A stretch of DNA of 38,054 bases from Planctomycetia bacterium (lineage in GTDB: Bacteria > Planctomycetota > Planctomycetia > Gemmatales > Gemmataceae): assembly GCA_005786805.1 (NCBI GenBank), contig SYCV01000184.1, positions 1 through 38,054 on the forward strand. The letters are read 5' to 3'. Within the stretch, counting starts at the first letter, position 1. Each line of letters starts with the position of its first letter. The translations under genes were made by a program, and so were the position numbers. The notes below the pieces were generated by a model, which was given only the letters and a program-made list of their open reading frames with translations, had not been told where the DNA came from and did no database searches. Below are positions 25,983 through 31,878 of this stretch, piece after piece.

Positions 25983-26315
25983 CTATTTGGCTTTGGAAAT
26001 AGTGCCTAAATCAGATTTACACTTCTTGCATTCACGGAACTTTCTGCCATCAGTGATCTTCTTTCCGTATCGAACACCTTTTTTGCAATTAGGACAAAAA
26101 AGCAAAACATTCGAGACATCAATCGGAGCTTCAACTGAAAGCCGACCACCCTGAGGATTCAGTTTATTCGGTTTTACATGCTTGTAAACACGATTAACTC
26201 CCTCAACAACAATACGATTCTTGGAAGTCAAAACCCTTAGGACCTTTTGAGCGCGACCTTTGGCTGCATCGTCCCCGGATATTACTTCTACAAGGTCATC
26301 TTTTTTAACATGCAT
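25983..26315 (-). CDS. rplX: 50S ribosomal protein L24 (zinc-ribbon type)
   Basis: L24 starts large-subunit assembly by binding the 5' part of 23S rRNA near the exit tunnel. The 110-residue product has the KOW motif near the N-terminus (VISGDDAAKGRAQKVLRV) and the conserved GVNRVYKH. Its C-terminal part has two Cys pairs (Cys74/Cys77 and Cys96/Cys99) that can form a zinc ribbon, a form known in several bacterial phyla but absent from E. coli L24. It follows rplN by 40 bases. Confidence 0.96.
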   Translation of the reverse strand: MHVKKDDLVEVISGDDAAKGRAQKVLRVLTSKNRIVVEGVNRVYKHVKPNKLNPQGGRLSVEAPIDVSNVLLFCPNCKKGVRYGKKITDGRKFRECKKCKSDLGTISKAK

Positions 26316-26355
26316 GATAAAAAACCCTTATTCCGCAATTCGAATTTTAACCAAC

Positions 26356-26724
26356 TTATACAACTTCAGAAGCCAGACTCACAATTTTGGCAAACCCGGT
26401 ATCCCTAAGTTCACGGGCTACGGCGCCGAATATACGAGTGCCACGCGGATTCATTTCCGCGTCAACAAGAACCAAGGCATTCCTATCAAAACGAACATAG
26501 CTACCATCAGCCCTTCGGGTGGTCTTTTTCACCCTGACTATCACAGCCTTCACAACTTCCCCAGGCTTTACATCACCACCTGGTATTGCTTTTTTGACGC
26601 TTGCGACAATCAAGTCACCAAGTCCAGCGGACCGTCTTTTGGTGCCGCCTAGCACCTTGATACACATGCATTCTTTTGCACCTGTGTTATCTGCAACGTC
26701 CAAGTATGTGTACATCTGAATCAT
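26356..26724 (-). CDS. rplN: 50S ribosomal protein L14
   Basis: L14 lies at the subunit interface and binds the silencing factor RsfS. The 122-residue product is highly conserved: [18 protein letters not shown] at the start, [20 protein letters not shown] in the middle, and the C-terminal [14 protein letters not shown]. Length is exactly as usual. It follows rpsQ by 52 bases. Confidence 0.98.
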   Translation of the reverse strand: MIQMYTYLDVADNTGAKECMCIKVLGGTKRRSAGLGDLIVASVKKAIPGGDVKPGEVVKAVIVRVKKTTRRADGSYVRFDRNALVLVDAEMNPRGTRIFGAVARELRDTGFAKIVSLASEVV

Positions 26725-26776
26725 ATCATGCCCAACATTTTCTAAAGTAAATAATCGAAAATCAATAATCCCGAAA

Positions 26777-27082
26777 TTAAACGGGTTGCGTGATATCCTT
26801 CACACTGGGAATGTTCAACGACTTCTTGACGACACTGGACAAACGCCAGAATTTTGTTTTGGAAATCGGCCTTGATTCGACAATTTCAACAGTATCACCC
26901 AATCGTGATTCGTTGTTTTCATCGTGAACATGGCAAGTAGTACTTCTACGAACATATTTTCCATATCTGGGGTGTTTTACCAACCGTGGAATCAAGACTG
27001 TGCGAGTCTTGCTGCATTTATCGCTTGTCACAACACCAACCAGGACCCGCCTTCGTCCGCGTGTGTTTTTAGCCTCCACCAT
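26777..27082 (-). CDS. rpsQ: 30S ribosomal protein S17
   Basis: S17 is a primary 16S rRNA binder with an OB fold. The 101-residue product has the family core [19 protein letters not shown], then [14 protein letters not shown] and [19 protein letters not shown]. It is about 15 residues longer than typical because of a C-terminal tail after the conserved SKTKFWRL. It lies 3 bases after rpmC, which suggests translational coupling. Confidence 0.97.
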   Translation of the reverse strand: MVEAKNTRGRRRVLVGVVTSDKCSKTRTVLIPRLVKHPRYGKYVRRSTTCHVHDENNESRLGDTVEIVESRPISKTKFWRLSSVVKKSLNIPSVKDITQPV

Positions 27083-27085
27083 TTG

Positions 27086-27307
27086 CTACTTACTCCCTGA
27101 ACTTGTTGCGCGCTCTTTTAATAGCACACGTTGTCGTTGAAAAGTTTTGATCCTTGCTATTTCTTTCTTGGCCTTGCGAATTTCACTGGGTGTTTCTAAA
27201 CGGTCCGTGGCGGACTGAAATCTCAAATGAAAAAGATTTTTCACAAGATCCTTCAACGAAAGCTCAAGCTGTTCGTCGCCCATACCTTTATAATCTACAG
27301 ATTTCAT
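27086..27307 (-). CDS. rpmC: 50S ribosomal protein L29
   Basis: L29 sits near the exit tunnel and helps dock the trigger factor and signal recognition particle. The 73-residue product is two helices with the motif NLFHLRFQSATDRLETP and the helix KAKKEIARIKTFQRQR. The start ATG follows a strong GAGGTGAG ribosome site. It lies between rplP (36 bases) and rpsQ (3 bases) as usual. Confidence 0.96.
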   Translation of the reverse strand: MKSVDYKGMGDEQLELSLKDLVKNLFHLRFQSATDRLETPSEIRKAKKEIARIKTFQRQRVLLKERATSSGSK

Positions 27308-27343
27308 TAAAACTCACCTCAACTAAAAAACCACCTGAGCAAA

Positions 27344-27766
27344 TTATCCGATGCTTGGCCTTCTAGAAACCAACCTGCAACGGAATGGCATTTTGTAGGC
27401 AACCTTGCTTAACGCATCCTTGGCGATAGCCTCTGGAAGACCACCAATTTCATATAAAATCATTCCAGACTTAACCACAGCAGCCCAATACTCAGGTTCA
27501 CCCTTGCCTTTACCCATACGAGTTTCTGCAGGGATGGAAGTAATGGATTTATTAGGGAAAACCCTTATAAACAATTTACCTTCACCATGAATAGCATGGG
27601 ATGCGGTTATACGACCCGCCTCAATTGCCTGGGCGGATAACCACCCTGCATCAAGGGATTGCAAACCGAAATCGCCATAGCTGACGGTATTACCCCTGTG
27701 GGCATTACCTTTTATTTTGCCGCGTTGGCTTTTTCGAAACTTTACCCGCTTTGGCATCAGAGCCAT
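27344..27766 (-). CDS. rplP: 50S ribosomal protein L16
   Basis: L16 helps position tRNA at the A and P sites. The 140-residue product has MPKRVKFRKSQRGKIKG, ITASHAIHGEGKLFIRVFP, TRMGKGKGEPEYWAAVV and the C-terminal LSKVAYKMPFRCRLV. The start ATG at 27766 is preferred over the ATG three codons later because GAGGAG lies 7 bases upstream. This start falls inside rpsC, and the two genes overlap by 62 bases in different frames. Confidence 0.97.
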   Translation of the reverse strand: MALMPKRVKFRKSQRGKIKGNAHRGNTVSYGDFGLQSLDAGWLSAQAIEAGRITASHAIHGEGKLFIRVFPNKSITSIPAETRMGKGKGEPEYWAAVVKSGMILYEIGGLPEAIAKDALSKVAYKMPFRCRLVSRRPSIG

Positions 27767-28406
27767 CGATAGTCTCCTCAGTCAGGAAATCACCGTTATT
27801 AATCCAAACTTTAACACCTATGTTGCCTTGGCCGGTTTTTGCTTCAGTGAAGCCAAACTCAACCTTGGCACGCAAAGTGGAAAGGGGCACGCTACCAGCC
27901 ATTGCACCTTCCGTCCTTGCCATTTCTGCACCACCAAGCCTGCCAGAAAGAAGTACTTTAATACCTTTGGCACCAGCTTCTAATGTTGTTTCAAGGGCGC
28001 GTTTTGTGACTCTCCTGAAGCTCGCTCGCTTGGCCAACTGTTCTGCAATTTCTTGGGCTACAAGTTGAGGATCTACTTCAGGCTTTGCAATTTCAACAGT
28101 CTTAACTTCAATATGTCTGTGACATAAAGTCTCTAGATCTTTAGTCAGCTTTTCAACTTCCTGGCCTTTCTTACCAATAATGACACCAACTTTTGCGGTA
28201 AGAATTACAACAACTACCTTTTCCCTGGTTCTTTCGATACGAATCTTGGAAATACCTGAGGCGGGATATCGGCCATGAATGAATTTTCGGATTTTTTGGT
28301 CTTCGAATAAAAGCTCAGCAAAATCTTTTTTACCAGCAAACCAATTGCTTTCCCAAGGAAGCATAATGCCTGTTCTAAAACCAGTTGGTCGTACTTTCTG
28401 TCCCAT
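27705..28406 (-). CDS. rpsC: 30S ribosomal protein S3
   Basis: S3 lies at the mRNA entry channel and has helicase activity with S4 and S5. The 233-residue product begins MGQKVRPTGFRTGI and has the KH domain with VGVIIGKKGQEVEKL (about 75-90). The C-terminal S3 domain has LSGRLGGAEMARTE and GVKVWINNGDFL. The basic C-terminal tail (SKKPTRQNKR) overlaps the beginning of rplP. It follows rplV by 49 bases. Confidence 0.98.
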   Translation of the reverse strand: MGQKVRPTGFRTGIMLPWESNWFAGKKDFAELLFEDQKIRKFIHGRYPASGISKIRIERTREKVVVVILTAKVGVIIGKKGQEVEKLTKDLETLCHRHIEVKTVEIAKPEVDPQLVAQEIAEQLAKRASFRRVTKRALETTLEAGAKGIKVLLSGRLGGAEMARTEGAMAGSVPLSTLRAKVEFGFTEAKTGQGNIGVKVWINNGDFLTEETIDGSDAKAGKVSKKPTRQNKR

Positions 28407-28455
28407 TTTAACAAATCCTTAAGCCAATATTCCTAATTCAAGATATCAGATAAAA

Positions 28456-28806
28456 TTATTTAGCAGGTTCTTCCTGTCCATCAGAAAGAGTTACATGAAT
28501 GTGTGAAATTCTTCGTTTGATTGGATAGGCGGTGCCACGGGCGCGAGGCATGATTCTTTTCATGATCGGGCCACCATCAACTCGAGACTCACTGACTATA
28601 AGTTCTTCAATATCTCTTGCGCCACGAAACTCAGCATTACCCAAGGCACTCTTTACAACTTGCTCAAGTAGTCGGGCACTACGATTGTGGACAAAACGAA
28701 GCAACTCAAGTGCTTCTTCCGCTGTCCGACCACGGATCAGGGTTGCAAAAGGCCTGATTTTTCGGGGCGACATATCAGCATATCTATGTTTTGCGTTGTA
28801 CTGCAT
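28456..28806 (-). CDS. rplV: 50S ribosomal protein L22
   Basis: L22 lines the exit tunnel, where its beta-hairpin contacts nascent chains and macrolide sites. The 116-residue product starts MQYNAKHRYADMSPRKIR and has the loop MKRIMPRARGTAYPIKRR near residue 81, then the C-terminal ISHIHVTLSDG. The ATG at 28806 has GAGGTGG in front of it. An upstream TTG start would place the ribosome site inside the coding region. The initiator tRNA gene ends 38 bases before this start. Confidence 0.97.
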   Translation of the reverse strand: MQYNAKHRYADMSPRKIRPFATLIRGRTAEEALELLRFVHNRSARLLEQVVKSALGNAEFRGARDIEELIVSESRVDGGPIMKRIMPRARGTAYPIKRRISHIHVTLSDGQEEPAK

Positions 28807-28844
28807 TAACCACCTCAATATCTAACATTAACACCAGCAATTAA

Positions 28845-28916
28845 TTCCGGGGACAGGATTTGAACCTATGACCTCCAGGTTATGAGCCTGGCGAGCTACC
28901 TCTGCTCCACCCCGGG
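28845..28916 (-). tRNA. Initiator tRNA-fMet (CAU)
   Basis: A complete 72-nucleotide cloverleaf on the minus strand, anticodon CAT at 28882-28884. The acceptor CCCGGGG pairs with CCCCGGA, leaving C1 unpaired with A72, the initiator mark. The D stem is GAGC/GCTC with A11:U24, again initiator-like; elongators have pyrimidine 11 and purine 24. The D loop has seven nucleotides, the T arm contains TTCAAAT, and the CCA end is not encoded. The anticodon stem is CCAGG/CCTGG, so the three G:C pairs of normal initiators become A29:U41, G30:C40, G31:C39. The gene lies 12 bases after rpsS and 38 before rplV, so it must be cut from the ribosomal transcript or have its own promoter. Confidence 0.95.
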
Positions 28917-28928
28917 GTATGTTTTAAA

Positions 28929-29201
28929 CTAGGCTTTCGCCTTCCCGCCACTATGCCCTTTAAATGTTCTTGTCGGGGCGAATTCTCCTAATTTATGTCC
29001 AACCATATCTTCAGTCACATAAACCTTGAGAAAAAACTTACCGTTATGAACAAGAAAAGTAGCGCCAACAAATTCAGGAATAATAGTACAATCTCGAGAC
29101 CAAGTTTTAATCGGCTCACGATTATTTGTTTTGATCGACTTTTCTACCTTCGCAAAAAGCTTCTCATCGACGTGAGGGCCTTTTTTTAACGATCGACTCA
29201 T
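28929..29201 (-). CDS. rpsS: 30S ribosomal protein S19
   Basis: S19 is in the 30S head and contacts tRNA and S13. The 90-residue product begins [19 protein letters not shown] and has [37 protein letters not shown] and a short Gly/Lys tail. Length is normal. It lies 69 bases after rplB, and the initiator tRNA gene begins 12 bases after its stop. Confidence 0.98.
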   Translation of the reverse strand: MSRSLKKGPHVDEKLFAKVEKSIKTNNREPIKTWSRDCTIIPEFVGATFLVHNGKFFLKVYVTEDMVGHKLGEFAPTRTFKGHSGGKAKA

Positions 29202-29270
29202 GCTCGAACTAGCTCCAAAAAAACCGTATCTACTTAATGTAGAGTAACTTTCGATTATGACCAGTTAATA

Positions 29271-30125
29271 TTATGTGCCAGCATACCGAGGACCAGGTCT
29301 TCTTCTTCTTACTATTGATGAATTAGATGGTTTTCGCTTTTGCCTGGTTTTTCCACCCTTGGCAAGCACACCAGTAGGTCCGCAAGGATTTCGACCGCCA
29401 CCAGTTCTACCTTCACCACCACCCATTGGATGATCAACAGGATTCATGGAAGTGCCACGATTATGAGGCTTTCTTCCCATCCATCTGGTGCGACCCGCTT
29501 TACCAAGGCTTACATTCATGTGCTCAGTATTACCAATCATGCCAATCGTGGCCCTGCAATCTGAGCTAACCCTTCTCACCTCACCAGATGGCAAAGTAAT
29601 CTGAGCCCATTTTCCTTCGCGAGCGGTAAGGGTGGCCTTAGTGCCGGCACTACGACAAACCTGCCCACCATGGCCTGGTTGAAGTTCAATATTGTGAACA
29701 GTCAAGCCAAGGGGAATTTTCTTAAGTGGCATGCAGTTTCCAACTTTTGGCTCAACATCTTCGCCACTCATCAGTTTTTCACCAGCAGTCAAGCCTTCAG
29801 GTGCCAAAATGTAGGTTTTTTCACCATCCTGATATTCAAGCAAGGCAATGCGTGAGCTTCGATTTGGATCATATTCTACTGAAATGACAGTGGCTACAAC
29901 GCCATCATGATTACGTTTGAAGTCAATAAGGCGGTATTTTTGTTTATGACCACCCCCACGAAACCTCGTGCAAATAACCCCTTGATTGTTTCTTCCACCT
30001 GTCTTCTTTTTTGGAACAAGAAGACTTTTTTCGGGTTTACGCTTTCGATCGGTTATTTCTGCAAAGTCGCTGACGCTTCCTTGCCTTCGTCCCGGGGTGA
30101 CCGGTTTGTATTGTCTGATTGCCAT
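29271..30125 (-). CDS. rplB: 50S ribosomal protein L2
   Basis: L2 is needed for subunit joining and peptidyl transfer. The 284-residue product has the two L2 domains, with the family stretches [37 protein letters not shown], and near residue 215 [18 protein letters not shown] with the conserved HPMGGGEGR next to it. Length is normal, and the C-terminal tail is basic ([13 protein letters not shown]). It follows rplW by 37 bases. Confidence 0.98.
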   Translation of the reverse strand: MAIRQYKPVTPGRRQGSVSDFAEITDRKRKPEKSLLVPKKKTGGRNNQGVICTRFRGGGHKQKYRLIDFKRNHDGVVATVISVEYDPNRSSRIALLEYQDGEKTYILAPEGLTAGEKLMSGEDVEPKVGNCMPLKKIPLGLTVHNIELQPGHGGQVCRSAGTKATLTAREGKWAQITLPSGEVRRVSSDCRATIGMIGNTEHMNVSLGKAGRTRWMGRKPHNRGTSMNPVDHPMGGGEGRTGGGRNPCGPTGVLAKGGKTRQKRKPSNSSIVRRRRPGPRYAGT

Positions 30126-30162
30126 CTCTCACCTCAAGTATCAACAAATTTCAAAAAATAAT

Positions 30163-30492
30163 TTAGAATAATTCGATTTTTGGACTGTCTTCCTTAAGAG
30201 TGACAATCGCTTTTTTCCAGTTGGAAAGCTTTCCAATACGATTCTTGAATCGCTTGTTTTTGCCCAACCGATTAGCAGTTCTGACCCTCGCAACCTTAAC
30301 ATTGAACAATTCTTCAACTGCCGCCTTAATCTCAACCTTGGTTGCCCATGGGTTGACCTCAAAGGGATATGCAGCTTTATGGGTAGATTGATGCGTACCC
30401 TTTTCGGTAATAAGGGGGCGAATCACTACTTGGTGAGCATCGAGCTTTGGCCCACCTGCTTTTGTTCTGTTACTATGCATTGATGTATTCAT
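30163..30492 (-). CDS. rplW: 50S ribosomal protein L23
   Basis: L23 lines the exit tunnel opening and is the docking site for the trigger factor and SRP. The 109-residue product has HQVVIRPLITEKGTHQS near the N-terminus, then YPFEVNPWATKVEIKAAVEEL (near 41), and KVARVRTANRLGKNKRFK. About 20 residues before the conserved core form a short polar extension (Asn, Thr, Ser, His). It lies 31 bases after rplD. Confidence 0.97.
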   Translation of the reverse strand: MNTSMHSNRTKAGGPKLDAHQVVIRPLITEKGTHQSTHKAAYPFEVNPWATKVEIKAAVEELFNVKVARVRTANRLGKNKRFKNRIGKLSNWKKAIVTLKEDSPKIELF

Positions 30493-30523
30493 CGGTATTT
30501 ATCCGTATAACTCAAAATCGATA

Positions 30524-31153
30524 CTAGTTTGTTTTTTTCTTTTTAAGTTCTTCAAGGGCTTCCTTGGTAAGAACCAACCGCTTTTGTTTTAAAACAGTGT
30601 AAGCATTCAACTCGGAAGCAGGAAGAACCTTCACACCTGCAAGATTTCTCGCAGATAAATAAAGAGTTTTGTTGATTCCAGAGATGCTGAGAAGGCAGGT
30701 GGTATCTTCAAGTTTTAGAGCTTTTAAAATTGCCACCACACTTTTGGTTTTTACTTCCGCCAAATTCAGATCATCAATTATCAAGGCTTCATTGTCTTGA
30801 AATTTGCTAAGAAGCGCCATTCGTGTTGCTGCTCGAACAGCTTTTTTAGGAAGGTGATATTCATAATCTCTTGGCTTGGGACCTTTGGCCGTACCACCAC
30901 CACGGCGCTTATTGGTTCGCTTGTTACCAACCCTGGCATTACCTGTGCCTTTTTGTCGAAACAACTTTTTGGTGCTACCAGCAACTTCACCCCTGCGAAG
31001 TGTGCTGTGAGTGCCTGCCCTTTGGTTTGCCAAGTGCATAAGCACAACATCATGGAGAAGTTGTTTTTTTACTTCGCCACCAAAATCAGCAGGGTTGATG
31101 CTTTCGCTACCAACTTGCTCGCCTTGTTTGTTAAAGACACTTACGGTTAGCAT
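30524..31153 (-). CDS. rplD: 50S ribosomal protein L4
   Basis: L4 reaches into the exit tunnel and in gammaproteobacteria also represses the S10 operon. The 209-residue product begins MLTVSVFNKQGEQVG and has the tunnel loop with RGEVAGSTKKLFRQKGTG and RRGGGTAKGPKPRDY, then the C-terminal alpha-beta domain (MALLSKFQDNEALIIDD). The ATG at 31153 is chosen because GGCGGG lies 6 bases upstream. An ATG at 31159 would have no spacing. It is the first gene after rpsJ, with no rplC between. Confidence 0.97.
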   Translation of the reverse strand: MLTVSVFNKQGEQVGSESINPADFGGEVKKQLLHDVVLMHLANQRAGTHSTLRRGEVAGSTKKLFRQKGTGNARVGNKRTNKRRGGGTAKGPKPRDYEYHLPKKAVRAATRMALLSKFQDNEALIIDDLNLAEVKTKSVVAILKALKLEDTTCLLSISGINKTLYLSARNLAGVKVLPASELNAYTVLKQKRLVLTKEALEELKKKKTN

Positions 31154-31233
31154 TTCCATCCCGCCTGTAAAATCGACTTGATTAATCACTAATTTTTAGA
31201 CTAATCACTGTTAAAAACATAATACTGTTTTAA

Positions 31234-31310
31234 GCGCCAAAGGACCGCCAAAAACCTAAATTTAACCAATAATCAAAAATAACCGTTCGGTTATTCATTC
31301 CATTTGGCGC
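31234..31310 (-). promoter_or_regulatory. Structured spacer in the place of rplC, with a terminator-like hairpin
   Basis: The 188 bases between rpsJ and rplD hold a perfect 8-base inverted repeat, GCGCCAAA (31234-31241) with TTTGGCGC (31303-31310). Inside it lies a hairpin with arms AATAACC (31278-31284) and GGTTATT (31289-31295). On the minus strand that hairpin is followed at once by a T-run, so it resembles a small intrinsic terminator or attenuator. A TATTAT sequence nearer rplD has no good -35 partner. The nested inverted repeats suggest a leader that regulates rplD and the genes after it. Confidence 0.5.
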
Positions 31311-31341
31311 AAATAACGCAAACGTAATGAATTAAACCAAA

Positions 31342-31677
31342 TTATTTGGCCGCACCTGCCATTACACGGATTTTGATGTCCACACCGGGGGGTAAGCTCA
31401 AGCCTTTGTTAAGAGCCTCGATCGTTTTGCCCTGGGGTTGAAGGATTTCAATCAAGCGTTTGTGTGTTCTTATTTCAAATTGCTCTCTTGATTTCCGATC
31501 AATGTGCGGACTTCGCAGCACTGTGTATCGTTCCACGCGTGTTGGCAGTGGAATAGGGCCATTCACGATAGCACCGGATTGTTCTGCAATTAGAACGATT
31601 TCTTGGGCAGTTCTGTCCAAAACCTCGTGGTCATATGCTTCCATCCGAATTCTGATTTTTTCGTTACTGCTAGCCAC
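31342..31677 (-). CDS. rpsJ: 30S ribosomal protein S10
   Basis: S10 works in the ribosome and also in transcription antitermination (NusE). The 111-residue product starts at a GTG (31677), because GAGGAG lies 7 bases upstream. An earlier GTG overlaps the Shine-Dalgarno itself. Typical features are [18 protein letters not shown], the loop [20 protein letters not shown] and [10 protein letters not shown]. The C-terminal residues [14 protein letters not shown] match the family. It heads the S10 unit, preceded by a promoter-like sequence, and tuf is not in the spacer after fusA. Confidence 0.97.
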   Translation of the reverse strand: MASSNEKIRIRMEAYDHEVLDRTAQEIVLIAEQSGAIVNGPIPLPTRVERYTVLRSPHIDRKSREQFEIRTHKRLIEILQPQGKTIEALNKGLSLPPGVDIKIRVMAGAAK

Positions 31678-31705
31678 CGTTCCGCTCCTCACGATTACTT
31701 CATTA

Positions 31706-31724
31706 TTCCCTGTTATAAAGGGAA
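31706..31724 (-). promoter_or_regulatory. Hairpin in the rpsJ leader
   Basis: TTCCCT (31706-31711) pairs with AGGGAA (31719-31724). On the minus-strand RNA a second, overlapping pairing (CTGTT with AACAG) uses part of the same bases, so the two folds exclude each other. This lies just downstream of the promoter-like sequence, in the 5' leader of rpsJ. Confidence 0.35.
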
Positions 31725-31730
31725 ACAGTA

Positions 31731-31759
31731 AGGATATGCACTTAGGAACCTACTGTCAA
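31731..31759 (-). promoter_or_regulatory. Probable promoter of rpsJ (S10 unit)
   Basis: A perfect minus-strand TTGACA (31754-31759) is followed by a 17-base spacer and TATCCT (31731-31736), four of six matches to the -10 consensus. A transcript would begin near 31725 and give a 50-base leader to the GTG of rpsJ, with hairpins in it. It lies in the 201-base spacer after fusA. Confidence 0.5.
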
Positions 31760-31878
31760 GATTCGCAAAAATATAAGCGCAAAGCATCCAAACACATAAA
31801 ATAAGAAATAATCCGTCCTTTTCAACAACAATCGAAAGAAAAACAACAATTTCCTTAAATCCAAGGGCTATTTCTTGA

